Assembly (NCBI GenBank): GCA_002842285.1 | Contig: PHCJ01000002.1 | Coordinates: forward strand, 124,001 to 188,000 | Direction of reading: 5' to 3' | Source: Betaproteobacteria bacterium HGW-Betaproteobacteria-22 | GTDB lineage: Bacteria; Pseudomonadota; Gammaproteobacteria; Burkholderiales; Methylophilaceae | Length of the DNA: 64,000 nt | Shown: positions 38,286 to 48,083 of the stretch, piece by piece | Position numbering within the stretch: the first letter of the stretch is position 1 | Layout: every line of letters starts with the position of its first letter | Program-made: the position numbers and the translations under genes | Notes under the pieces: model-generated | The model's input: only the letters and a program-made list of their open reading frames with translations | Database searches by the model: none | Told to the model about the DNA's origin: nothing

Positions 38286-40079
38286 ATGCTTAAACGCAAC
38301 TCAGAAATCAATGGCACATTCATCAGTTTAGGTTTTATTCATCTAATGCTGTTATTGCCTTTTGTGAATATGTACCACCGCTTACCTATACTGACTTTTT
38401 ATGCTGAATGGCTCGCAGCAGCTCTGGGCATGCTGGCAATGTTACCGCTACTGATCAAAAAAAACACCATTCAGATTCCAAAAATTTCACTTATTTTTTG
38501 GGGGCTGTCACTACTTCTACTCATCCAACTTGTCACGGGAGTCATGCATTCAACCCAATATGCACTACTAATACTTTCTTACCTATTATGGGGTGGGCTG
38601 CTGACGATACTAGGCCAACATCTGTATAAAGAACTGGGATTGGAGAAATTAGCAATCACTCTAGCTTGGGCATTGTTTATTGCAGGCATGATTAACATCG
38701 GAATATTCACACTACAAATTGTGTCACACACTGGCGGATATATCTCTTTTTTGCCAAACCTAGTCGGATACGGCCCATTTTCCCAAGTGAACCACTTTGC
38801 TGACTTTGTGACACTTGCAACTGCCTCTCTCATTTACTTATATGCTAAAGGACGCTTCTCTTTAAGTTTCTTTATACTCATTTTTGTATGTTTTTTAATT
38901 ATGCTGACATTCTCAGGCTCACGCAGTGCATGGTTTTATTTAATTGCGCTTAGCATATTAGGGGGCATCACACATAAAAAAATGTTGGAATCACAACCTG
39001 ACCCTAAAAGTAGCGACAAACTGCTATATGTGAGCTGCATGTTACTGCCTGCTTTCACGCTGATTCAAATAATTATTTACTACACTGTTCCCAGTGAATT
39101 AGTAAATTTATCTACCGGCCGCATGGTTGAGGCAATAACAGCGAACACAAATTCAGCTCGCATACAAATCTGGCACGATAGTTTACGGCTATTATTCCAA
39201 TCACCCTGGCTTGGCATTGGGGCCGGTAACATGCGCTATGAATCATTCATGTTACTTAGCAACCCTAAAAGTCTAAGTTTCAACCGCATGTTTGAACACA
39301 GCCACAACCTCTTCATACACCTGCTAACTGAAATGGGTATTGTTGCGTGTTTAATTGTGCTGATAGGACTTGTTGCTTGGGGACGCGCCTTTAAGTGGCA
39401 CACGCTTAATCTTGAAAAATGGTGGTTAATCAGTTTACTGGCAACGATTGGAATTCATAGCATGCTGGAATATCCACTTTGGTACGCCTATTTTCTTGGC
39501 ATAGTAGCCATATTACTAGGTGCAGGCGACGGAAAGGCTTTTTCGCTGGAGCTTGGCAAGTTACCCATCATCGCTGGCCAGAAATCAAAACAGGCATTAT
39601 TGCACGTCGGCTTAATAAGCGCTTTATTACTAAGCGCGATAAATCTCTACACTTTACTAGTGGCCAACCTAAAACTGGAAAGTTGGATACAAAATTATGT
39701 GCAAGAGAACATCAATCAACAGTCTGACTTGAACTGGGTGAAACAACACTCATTATTAGCCCCCTACGCCCAATTCATGCATGCCATGTCAGCCACGATA
39801 AATATAGAGGAAATTGACGAGAAAGTTAATTTAAGTGAATCTGTGATGCGTTTTAGACCGCTAAGAAAAATTGCCTATCAACATGTCATGTTACTGGAGC
39901 TACAGGGTGATCATGCTAATGCAATTAAATATTTAAAACTAACACTCATCGGACACTCAGGAAATTTAAAAGGTGCAATGGCATATATTCCCAAGGCACA
40001 TCAACAAAGATTCCTTGAATTAATAACGGAGGTAAGGCCTGATTTATTAAAGACAATTAATGCATACCAACATGAATAA
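38286..40079 (+). CDS. PglL/PilO-type O-oligosaccharyltransferase / O-antigen ligase family (Wzy-like) membrane protein
   Basis: Many TM helices; FSQVNHFADFV, GSRSAW, NRMFEHSHNLFIHLLTEMG motif; directly after pilin. Confidence 0.85.
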   Translation: MLKRNSEINGTFISLGFIHLMLLLPFVNMYHRLPILTFYAEWLAAALGMLAMLPLLIKKNTIQIPKISLIFWGLSLLLLIQLVTGVMHSTQYALLILSYLLWGGLLTILGQHLYKELGLEKLAITLAWALFIAGMINIGIFTLQIVSHTGGYISFLPNLVGYGPFSQVNHFADFVTLATASLIYLYAKGRFSLSFFILIFVCFLIMLTFSGSRSAWFYLIALSILGGITHKKMLESQPDPKSSDKLLYVSCMLLPAFTLIQIIIYYTVPSELVNLSTGRMVEAITANTNSARIQIWHDSLRLLFQSPWLGIGAGNMRYESFMLLSNPKSLSFNRMFEHSHNLFIHLLTEMGIVACLIVLIGLVAWGRAFKWHTLNLEKWWLISLLATIGIHSMLEYPLWYAYFLGIVAILLGAGDGKAFSLELGKLPIIAGQKSKQALLHVGLISALLLSAINLYTLLVANLKLESWIQNYVQENINQQSDLNWVKQHSLLAPYAQFMHAMSATINIEEIDEKVNLSESVMRFRPLRKIAYQHVMLLELQGDHANAIKYLKLTLIGHSGNLKGAMAYIPKAHQQRFLELITEVRPDLLKTINAYQHE

Positions 40080-40302
40080 CTGAATGGGGGCGCTCAAATT
40101 TGAAGTGCAACGTTTTTTGAAGGAAAATCTTGCATGGAAAAATACTGACAATTAAGCGAGCGTAGATGACTCGATGATAATCGAGGGTGACAACACATAA
40201 AAACCCCTGTAATAAACCTAGATTATCATCGAGGCATTTAAGAAACCTACAGAACCATGTGACATTTACCCGCTCGATTGTCACTAAGGCTACGAAATCT
40301 GA

Positions 40303-41421
40303 CTAACCCGCACTGGCCCGCGTACCGCCGGCAAGCACCAGCACATCAAACCCTCGCTGCGCTAATATAAAGGCAGCAGCTGAGCTGCGGCGGCCTGTTT
40401 GGCAATACACCACATAAGTTTTGGCTTTATCCAGAGTGTCTGCATGCTGGCGAATATCACCGACGGGCAGGTTGATTGCGCCGCGTATGTGATCAAACGT
40501 ATATTCAGAGGGCAATCGCACATCCACCCAAATAGCCCCTTCTGCCATCTTGCGCTGGGCATCCGGCCAGCTGACCTGCTTAATTAACGGGGCTTTAAGC
40601 AGCTCGACAAAATCTTTTTTATTTAATCTTAACAACTCACCGTCTGTTTTCATGGTGACAGTTGCGCTACGTTTATTATCGGAGGCAAGGGCTTCTTCAC
40701 CAAAGGCGTTACCCGCTTCCAGTTCGGCAACTACCTCAGGCGGACGTGTGAAGTCATGTATTTTGCTGACAATGACTGTGCCGCGCTCAATTAAATAATA
40801 ATAGTCACCTTCCATGCCTTGCTGAATAATGGTTTGTCCGGCGGTGGCGGTCATGCGCGTCATGCGTTTAAACATTTCTTCAATATTGGCTGCCGGCAGA
40901 CGGCTAAATACGCCTTTTTGCAGTTTTTCTACACTGAACACACTGGTGTCGTGCATCCAGTCGGCAGTGGTTCTGGTTTGATTTTCATTTGACTCCGCCC
41001 GTGGCTGGCGCATCTCACCCTGAGATAGCTGATCCCATGTCATCATGATATCGAGCAGGTCCATGTCGATACGCAGTATTTCAATATCAGTCAATGCGAT
41101 GGTGTCTTTGATCTTGGGATCTTGATTCAGCGGGTGTTTTGCCGCAGGTGAGCCGCCGCGCAGAATCACTTTGCTCTGATTCACAAAGCGTATGCCTAAA
41201 TCACCTTTCACCAGGTAAATCGCCTGTGCGGATTTACTCACATTCATCCGCAGCGGGTCGATGTTTTGAGTGACTTTTTCCAGAAAGCACAACTCTGCAA
41301 GCTCTTGTCTGCGCCCTGCGGAAAGTCTTGCCGTTGGCTCTAATGTATCAAGTAGTAATTTATCGGATAAAGCCATTACTTCGCCTTTGTGTATTTTTCT
41401 TAGGTGAAATGTATCGTGCAT
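40303..41421 (-). CDS. Cyclic-nucleotide-binding domain + rhodanese domain protein
   Basis: GQTIIQQGMEGDYYYLIERGTVIV...AFGEEALASDNKRSATVTM; rhodanese YVVYCQTGRRSSAAAFILAQRGFDV. Confidence 0.9.
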   Translation of the reverse strand: MHDTFHLRKIHKGEVMALSDKLLLDTLEPTARLSAGRRQELAELCFLEKVTQNIDPLRMNVSKSAQAIYLVKGDLGIRFVNQSKVILRGGSPAAKHPLNQDPKIKDTIALTDIEILRIDMDLLDIMMTWDQLSQGEMRQPRAESNENQTRTTADWMHDTSVFSVEKLQKGVFSRLPAANIEEMFKRMTRMTATAGQTIIQQGMEGDYYYLIERGTVIVSKIHDFTRPPEVVAELEAGNAFGEEALASDNKRSATVTMKTDGELLRLNKKDFVELLKAPLIKQVSWPDAQRKMAEGAIWVDVRLPSEYTFDHIRGAINLPVGDIRQHADTLDKAKTYVVYCQTGRRSSAAAFILAQRGFDVLVLAGGTRASAG

Positions 41422-41445
41422 AACACATTATCACTTGATTAGATC

Positions 41446-42243
41446 CTAAAGCTTGAATACTTGCCCACGCTGCAATGCCGATACCGAAAATGGCAGGTCG
41501 CTTTCACCAATTTCACGCATGATAATTTCACCCTCGCCCGGTTTTAAATGGGTTATAAAAACTTCAGGCTCTGCAGCGCTATCACTGGCACTCCGCACGC
41601 TTATCGTTAATTTGCCAAGTTCACTTACCAGCGTTTCCGGGCAAAGATGTTTTGAAACTTTTGCCAAGGCACGCTCGTCATTACTGAAAGCAGTTTCAAT
41701 AATGATATATTTCAAATGATGAATTTCATTCACAGCCTGCCACAGGGCGTCGCACACTGTTGTGTCGCCAGTATAAACCAAACTGTGTGTTTCGCCGTCA
41801 ATTTGGTAGCCAACAGCCGGCACTACGTGCTCCACAGGCAATGCGGTGATTTTTCGGCTATTTAGCGTAATGGTTTCACCTAATCGAATCGGGTTGTAGC
41901 GCAGAAATGGCGCATCGCGACTGGGAATTGCATTAAAATCTGGCCAGATGACCCAATTAAATAGGTGCGCCTGCAGAATATCCAAAGTTTCTTGTGTGGC
42001 GTGTAGCGTAATCGGCTCTGTACGTATACCCATCACGGTATCAACCAGAAACGGAATAAACGCCACATGATCAAGATGCGAATGTGTCACAAAAATATGG
42101 TCTATGGCTAGCAACGCATCCATAGATAAATCGCCAACGCCAGAGCCCGCATCGATCAAAATATCATGGTCGAGCAAAATTGAAGTGGTGCGCAAATCAC
42201 CACCAATGCCACCACTACATCCAAGAATTTTAATCTCTGCCAT
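41446..42243 (-). CDS. MBL-fold class II 3',5'-cyclic-nucleotide phosphodiesterase-like hydrolase
   Basis: HIFVTHSHLDHVAFIPFLVD; YTGDTTVCDALW; FITHLKPG; overall class II PDE-like. Confidence 0.75.
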   Translation of the reverse strand: MAEIKILGCSGGIGGDLRTTSILLDHDILIDAGSGVGDLSMDALLAIDHIFVTHSHLDHVAFIPFLVDTVMGIRTEPITLHATQETLDILQAHLFNWVIWPDFNAIPSRDAPFLRYNPIRLGETITLNSRKITALPVEHVVPAVGYQIDGETHSLVYTGDTTVCDALWQAVNEIHHLKYIIIETAFSNDERALAKVSKHLCPETLVSELGKLTISVRSASDSAAEPEVFITHLKPGEGEIIMREIGESDLPFSVSALQRGQVFKL

Positions 42244-42260
42244 TTTCAGTGTACTCTAGG

Positions 42261-42492
42261 TTAAACACAGAATTTCCATTAGTCGATTTTACATCTGCTT
42301 GAATGTCAGCTTGCCCATTCTGCGTATTTTTTGTGCAAATTTTCTGTCAATAGCATGACGATTGATCATGAATTTTGCAGAAAAAATCCATCAAACTGTG
42401 CGGCGTTGCCATTTTTAGCAATACTTGCCAACCTGTTGGCTTTAGTGTTGATTATCAGCCGTTGGCAAGTCCTGATTGAAAATCTGGGTTAA
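42261..42492 (+). repeat. Dispersed intergenic repeat, copy B, with terminal-inverted-repeat-like ends
   Basis: Ends TTAAACACAGAATTTCCAT / ...ATTGAAAATCTGGGTTAA; body shared with copies at 11911 and 6771. Confidence 0.75.
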
Positions 42493-42586
42493 ATTAAAAC
42501 CACCCAATATTTTTTACGCTACGGTAAGCTTCTTCTATTAGGTACAATCATGCTTTTAAAGCGATTAAGCAACATTAAACACTACC

Positions 42587-43291
42587 ATGATGAACTACAA
42601 GCACCCATTAGAGTTAATCAGCGTATCTGCTGATGTTAATCACAGCAAAATTGATGCCAGCATCATCTGGCTACACGGCCTAGGTGCAGATGGCTACGAT
42701 TTTGAGCCCATTGCACAAAGACTATTACAGCTGAACGCCTTTGCGCGTGTGCGTTTTATTCTGCCGCATGCCCCTGAAATGCCGGTTACACGCAACAATG
42801 GTTACATCATGCCTGCCTGGTATGATGTGTATGGCAGCATTCCCATTACAAAAGAAGATGAAGCCGGAATAACCGCGAGCCAGACCTATATCAACACATT
42901 GATTAAAAATGAAATTAATCAAGGGATACCCAGCAATCGCGTCGTACTGGCAGGCTTTTCTCAAGGGGGTGCTATTGCGCTATATACCGCATTGCACTAC
43001 CCAGATAAACTTGCCGCCGTCATTGCGTTATCGACCTATTTACCGCTGCAAGCTCAATTCAAGTCTGATGCAAACCGGGCCAGTTTAGCCATGCCGATCT
43101 TTATGGCGCACGGTTTATTTGACGATATTATTCCGCTTGATTTAGCCAAAAGCGCTTTTGATACCCTACAAAACCGTCGACATCTCGTCACATGGCACGA
43201 TTACCCAATGGCGCATCAACTGTGTGAACAAGAGATTATTGATATTACGCAGTTTTTACAGCAGGTTTTACAGCTAGATTTGGTAGAATAA
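42587..43291 (+). CDS. Alpha/beta hydrolase, carboxylesterase/phospholipase family
   Basis: IWLHGLGADGYDFEPIA; VLAGFSQGGAIALYTAL; HGLFDDIIP. Confidence 0.93.
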   Translation: MMNYKHPLELISVSADVNHSKIDASIIWLHGLGADGYDFEPIAQRLLQLNAFARVRFILPHAPEMPVTRNNGYIMPAWYDVYGSIPITKEDEAGITASQTYINTLIKNEINQGIPSNRVVLAGFSQGGAIALYTALHYPDKLAAVIALSTYLPLQAQFKSDANRASLAMPIFMAHGLFDDIIPLDLAKSAFDTLQNRRHLVTWHDYPMAHQLCEQEIIDITQFLQQVLQLDLVE

Positions 43292-43327
43292 GCACTTGAA
43301 TATAATAATGCATCGCTAACCAAACTT

Positions 43328-43606
43328 ATGTCCGCTTCAACACCCACAAAAAATAGCGCGCCCCCAACGCCCAGCGACTCTATGCCCGTTGCTGACATGA
43401 GTTTTGAACAGGCATTTGGTGAGCTGGAAAAGATTGTGGCACAAATGGAATCCAGCCAGATGCCGCTTGAGGCATCGCTCGCTGCTTATCAGCGCGGTAG
43501 CACGCTGCTCGCATTTTGCCAAAAATCACTTGCTGATGTTGAGCAGCAAGTCAGCCTGCTGAACGATCGCCAACAGCTTGTGCCATATAATGCAGAAATT
43601 GAATAA
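43328..43606 (+). CDS. xseB: Exodeoxyribonuclease VII small subunit
   Basis: MSFEQAFGELEKIVAQMESSQMPLEASLAAYQRGSTLLAFCQKSLADVEQQV. Confidence 0.93.
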   Translation: MSASTPTKNSAPPTPSDSMPVADMSFEQAFGELEKIVAQMESSQMPLEASLAAYQRGSTLLAFCQKSLADVEQQVSLLNDRQQLVPYNAEIE

Positions 43607-43612
43607 GTGCAT

Positions 43613-44509
43613 ATGATTGATAGTAACGTAGCAGATTTTTTGATTTGGGCAAAACAAAAGCAAACGCGCATCGCCGACATTTTAAACGAGGCGCTGCCTG
43701 CCACTAGCATCGCCCCCCAAACCCTGCATGAAGCGATGCGCTACAGCACCTTAAATGGCGGTAAGCGCGTACGCGCACTGTTAAGCTTTGCTGCGGCAGA
43801 ATTTTGCCATACGCCGGATACGGTAGCCGAGGCGGCAGCATGTGCGGTTGAACTGATTCATGCATATTCACTGGTGCACGACGATATGCCCTGCATGGAT
43901 GATGATGATTTGCGACGCGGCAAACCAAGCTGCCACAAACAATACGATGATGCAACAGCTTTACTAGTGGGCGATGCCCTGCAAAGCCTTGCATTTGAGG
44001 TGCTATCAACGCCGCAGCTTTGCAGCAATGCCAATCAGCAAGTGCGCATGTTGAACATACTGGCAAAGGCCGTCGGCTCATCAGGCATGGCAGGCGGACA
44101 AGCCATCGACCTTAGCTCCGTGGGTGCCAAACTCTCGCAAACCGAGCTCGAAACCATGCATCAGCTTAAAACGGGCGCGCTGATTCAGGCTGCGGCACTG
44201 TTAGGCGCAGCCAGTGGCTCACAACAGCAGATTTACGCCGTGCATATTTATGCACAAAATATTGGCCTAGCGTTTCAGGTGATTGATGACATTCTTGATG
44301 TAGAGGCAGACACCGGCACCCTGGGAAAAACCGCCGGTAAAGATGCTGACAATGAAAAACCTACTTATGTGTCGGTGCTGGGACTGGAGCTTGCAAAAAA
44401 ACTGGCAGACGAGTTATATGAAGCGGCCATTCACGCACTGGCACCCTATGGTGAAGAAGCAAGACGCCTGCGTGAACTTGCAGGATTTATTCTACAACGC
44501 AGTTTTTAA
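43613..44509 (+). CDS. ispA: Farnesyl diphosphate synthase (polyprenyl synthetase)
   Basis: GGKRVRALLSFAAAE; DDMPCMDDDDLRRGKPSCHK; QVIDDILDVEAD. Confidence 0.95.
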   Translation: MIDSNVADFLIWAKQKQTRIADILNEALPATSIAPQTLHEAMRYSTLNGGKRVRALLSFAAAEFCHTPDTVAEAAACAVELIHAYSLVHDDMPCMDDDDLRRGKPSCHKQYDDATALLVGDALQSLAFEVLSTPQLCSNANQQVRMLNILAKAVGSSGMAGGQAIDLSSVGAKLSQTELETMHQLKTGALIQAAALLGAASGSQQQIYAVHIYAQNIGLAFQVIDDILDVEADTGTLGKTAGKDADNEKPTYVSVLGLELAKKLADELYEAAIHALAPYGEEARRLRELAGFILQRSF

Positions 44510-44538
44510 TACCGCCCTTTAAGATACTAAAATAACCA

Positions 44539-46395
44539 GTGACTTCTTTACTTAATACCATCGATTATCCGCAGCAACTCAGGCTACTTGAGCGTAAACA
44601 ACTGGGCCAACTTGCACAAGAGTTACGCCTGTTCTTAATTGAAAGCGTTGCTCAAACTGGCGGTCATCTTGCTTCCAATCTCGGCGTGGTTGAACTCACT
44701 ATCGCACTCCACTATGTATTCAACACACCGGAAGATAAGCTGGTTTGGGATGTGGGGCATCAGACTTACCCCCATAAAATACTGACAGGCAGGCGTGCAC
44801 TCATGCAAACGCTACGTAAACCTCAAGGCTTGGCAGGGTTTCCAAGGCGCAGCGAGAGTGAGTACGACACTTTTGGCACAGGCCACTCCAGCACTTCGAT
44901 TTCAGCCGCCCTGGGCATGGCGGTTGCCGCACAAAGAAATAACAGTACGCAACGTGCCGTGGCCATTATCGGTGATGGTGCGATGACCGCAGGCATGGCA
45001 TTTGAGGCGTTAAACAACGCAGGCAATATGGATGCCAATTTACTGGTTGTGCTGAATGACAACGACATGAGCATTTCCAACAACGTAGGCGCACTTAACA
45101 ACTACCTAGCCAAGTTACTTTCCAGCCGCTTCTATGGCACAGTTAGAAAATCAGGCAAAAAGGTACTCTCAGCCGTGCCCCCCATGATGGAATTTGCCAA
45201 GCGCGCAGAAGAGCATGTTAAAGGCATGGTCACACCAGGAACCTTGTTTGAGGAATTTGGTTTTAATTACATTGGCCCGATTGACGGGCATGACCTAGAC
45301 ACCCTGGTTGAAACGTTAAATAACATCAAGCAACTCCCGGGCCCGCAGTTCTTACATATTGTCACGCAAAAAGGCAAGGGCTTTGAGCCCGCCGAAGACA
45401 ATCCAAACAAATTTCACGGTGTGGGCAAATTCGACCCATTCAACGGCAACGCACTGCATACACACTCTAAAAAAACCTATACCGAGGTTTTTGGCGACTG
45501 GCTGGTGGATATGGCAGATGCCGACCCACACCTGACTGCCATCACGCCCGCCATGTGTGATGGCTCCGGTCTCAACGCCTTTGCAGAAAAATATCCGCAG
45601 CGTTATTTTGATGTAGGCATCGCCGAGCAGCATGCACTTACTTTTGCCGCGGGCATGGCCTGCGAGGGTTTAAAACCTGTTGTTGCCATTTACAGCACAT
45701 TTTTACAGCGTGCTTACGACCAACTCATTCATGATATTGCCCTGCAGAATCTACCTGTTTTATTAGCGATTGACCGTGCCGGACTGGTCGGCGCAGATGG
45801 CCCAACGCATGCGGGCAGCTTTGATTTAACCTTTTTACGCTGCATCCCCAACATGGTCATCATGACCCCAAGTGATGAGAATGAATGCAGGGCTATGCTC
45901 ACAACCGGCTTTAAATTAAATGGCGTGGCAGCCGTACGCTACCCACGCGGCAGCGGCACCGGCGCTGCCATCAGCAAGGCATTGAACACCATAGCGCTAG
46001 GTAAAGGGCAGATTGCTCGTCACGGCGAGAAAATTGCAATTCTCGCTTTCGGCTCTATGCTTTCACCCGCACTTAAAGCAGCGGATGCACATAATGCCAC
46101 TGTGGCAAATATGCGTTTTGTCAAACCGCTTGATATCGCCCTGCTTGAAGAAATCGCACAATCGCATGACACGATCATCACCGTTGAAGAAAACTGTATA
46201 ACGGGCGGTGCAGGCTCTGCCGTCATGGAAGCGCTGCAAGCAATAACTCCTGGCCTTTCTCACGCCATCAACACGTTAAGCCTTGGATTACCTGACACAT
46301 TTATAGAACATGGTGTACATGAAACTATGCTAGCTGAGTGTGGTCTGGATGCTGAAGGTATTGCCGCTTCAATTGCGAAACTAATAACCAAGTGA
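44539..46395 (+). CDS. dxs: 1-deoxy-D-xylulose-5-phosphate synthase
   Basis: [65 protein letters not shown]. Confidence 0.97.
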   Translation: MTSLLNTIDYPQQLRLLERKQLGQLAQELRLFLIESVAQTGGHLASNLGVVELTIALHYVFNTPEDKLVWDVGHQTYPHKILTGRRALMQTLRKPQGLAGFPRRSESEYDTFGTGHSSTSISAALGMAVAAQRNNSTQRAVAIIGDGAMTAGMAFEALNNAGNMDANLLVVLNDNDMSISNNVGALNNYLAKLLSSRFYGTVRKSGKKVLSAVPPMMEFAKRAEEHVKGMVTPGTLFEEFGFNYIGPIDGHDLDTLVETLNNIKQLPGPQFLHIVTQKGKGFEPAEDNPNKFHGVGKFDPFNGNALHTHSKKTYTEVFGDWLVDMADADPHLTAITPAMCDGSGLNAFAEKYPQRYFDVGIAEQHALTFAAGMACEGLKPVVAIYSTFLQRAYDQLIHDIALQNLPVLLAIDRAGLVGADGPTHAGSFDLTFLRCIPNMVIMTPSDENECRAMLTTGFKLNGVAAVRYPRGSGTGAAISKALNTIALGKGQIARHGEKIAILAFGSMLSPALKAADAHNATVANMRFVKPLDIALLEEIAQSHDTIITVEENCITGGAGSAVMEALQAITPGLSHAINTLSLGLPDTFIEHGVHETMLAECGLDAEGIAASIAKLITK

Positions 46396-46468
46396 TATAC
46401 TCAAGTATTATGAGAAATTATTTAAGCGCAAAGTATAATTTAATAGCAAGGTAAAAAGTAGAAAATTC

Positions 46469-47278
46469 ATGAGCGAAAACAAAGCCCCGACCATTGAAGA
46501 CGTACAAAACACGGTTGACACACGTCACTTAGCCATTGATAAAGTGGGTATTAAAGCAATTCGTCACCCCGTGGTAGTCAAGGACAAATCCGGCGGAGAG
46601 CAACACACAGTCGCAGTATTTAACATGTATGTACATCTGCCTCAGCAATTCAAGGGCACCCACATGTCACGGTTTGTGGAAATTCTCAACATGAACGAGC
46701 ATGCCATCTCCGTTGAGTCATTTGAAACCATCTTGCGAGAAATGGTGTCACGTCTTGAGGCTGAATCAGGCCATGTTGAAATGACATTCCCCTACTTCAT
46801 CAACAAAGCCGCACCTATTTCCGGGGTAAAAAGCCTGCTAGACTACGAAGTCACTTTCATTGGTGAAATTCACCGTGGTGAGTTCGAAATCACGGTTAAA
46901 GTTCTGGTGCCAGTGACCAGCCTTTGTCCGTGCAGTAAAAAAATATCAGACTATGGCGCGCACAACCAGCGCTCGCATGTCACCGTGACCGCACTGGTCA
47001 ATGACTTCATCTGGATTGAAGACATCATTGATCTGGTTGAAAAACAAGCCTCATGTGAGCTATACGGCCTGTTAAAACGCCCGGACGAAAAATTTGTCAC
47101 TGAACGCGCCTATGACAACCCGAAATTTGTGGAAGATATGGTGCGCGATGTCGCCGCTCAATTGAATGCTGAAAAGCGCATCGTCGCTTACACCATAGAA
47201 TCTGAAAATTTTGAGAGCATTCACAATCATAGCGCTTATGCCTTAATTGAAAAAGATAAACGTTTACAACATCACTGA
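46469..47278 (+). CDS. folE2: GTP cyclohydrolase FolE2 (type IB)
   Basis: [39 protein letters not shown]. Confidence 0.95.
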   Translation: MSENKAPTIEDVQNTVDTRHLAIDKVGIKAIRHPVVVKDKSGGEQHTVAVFNMYVHLPQQFKGTHMSRFVEILNMNEHAISVESFETILREMVSRLEAESGHVEMTFPYFINKAAPISGVKSLLDYEVTFIGEIHRGEFEITVKVLVPVTSLCPCSKKISDYGAHNQRSHVTVTALVNDFIWIEDIIDLVEKQASCELYGLLKRPDEKFVTERAYDNPKFVEDMVRDVAAQLNAEKRIVAYTIESENFESIHNHSAYALIEKDKRLQHH

Positions 47279-47381
47279 CTGACAAAATTTCGGTGAAAAC
47301 TAACCTTTAGGTTATGTTGGAACCAAAATTTTGAGAGCATTCACAATCATAGCGCTTATGCTTTAATTGAAAAAGATAAAC
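47205..47381 (+). repeat. Direct repeat of 57 bp: folE2 3' coding end (47205-47261) and downstream copy (47325-47381)
   Basis: AAAATTTTGAGAGCATTCACAATCATAGCGCTTATGCcTTAATTGAAAAAGATAAAC occurs twice, 120 nt apart, with one difference (c/t). Confidence 0.97.
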
Positions 47382-47417
47382 CCAACTGATTCAATGGTTA
47401 TTTTGAAGAGGTAAGGC

Positions 47418-48083
47418 TTAATACTTTTTAGTCAGCGTCATGGCAATATCCTGACGCTGCATATTTAAACGATTCAACGCGCTCATACCCATTAAAACAA
47501 TAGAAGGTGAACCCCCTTCCAGCACGCTGGCTTCAACCTGATTGAGTGTAATGCCACCAATTTTTAAAGTCGCAATAGTGACACGATAAGCAGTCACCAC
47601 GCCATTGGCTGTGCCTACCAACACAGGCTCACCACGTTTGTAATCAATTTTTGCAAACTTGGCATCTCCACTATTTAACGCCACAGTCGTGGCACCTGTA
47701 TCCACCAAAAACTTAAGTGGCGCACCGTTGATGTAGCACTCAGAAATAAAATGCCCCTGCATGTTGGCGTACAAAGTCACACTTGGGCGACCGCTCGCAT
47801 CATCCCCCACCACAGAGGCTGCCTGCCCCATGCCTAACACCTTGACTTTGCCTTCGATCAGAAACTTGGCTGAAGCACTATCAGCCTCGAGTAACTTAAC
47901 CCCTTCACGACTCTCCCCCACGCTTAAAGTTTTGGGTTTACCGCCATTGATGATTACAACAGCCTTGTGATTAAACAAACCCACTACATTCACACGGGTC
48001 TCTGCCATGACACGTATTGGCAATGCGGTGAGTAGTAGCACCAAGACACATAAGCTGAATTTACACATGATGGCATTAGGCAT
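47418..48083 (-). CDS. Retropepsin-like aspartic protease (TIGR02281-type)
   Basis: INGAPLKFLVDTGATTVALN; VLMGMSALNRL. Confidence 0.88.
   Translation of the reverse strand: MPNAIMCKFSLCVLVLLLTALPIRVMAETRVNVVGLFNHKAVVIINGGKPKTLSVGESREGVKLLEADSASAKFLIEGKVKVLGMGQAASVVGDDASGRPSVTLYANMQGHFISECYINGAPLKFLVDTGATTVALNSGDAKFAKIDYKRGEPVLVGTANGVVTAYRVTIATLKIGGITLNQVEASVLEGGSPSIVLMGMSALNRLNMQRQDIAMTLTKKY

Noticed and set aside
40080-40130. GGGGGCGCTCAAATTTGAAGTGCAACG, possibly reminiscent of an insertion-sequence end
   Set aside because: No transposase fragment nearby and no matching second end; resemblance is from memory only.
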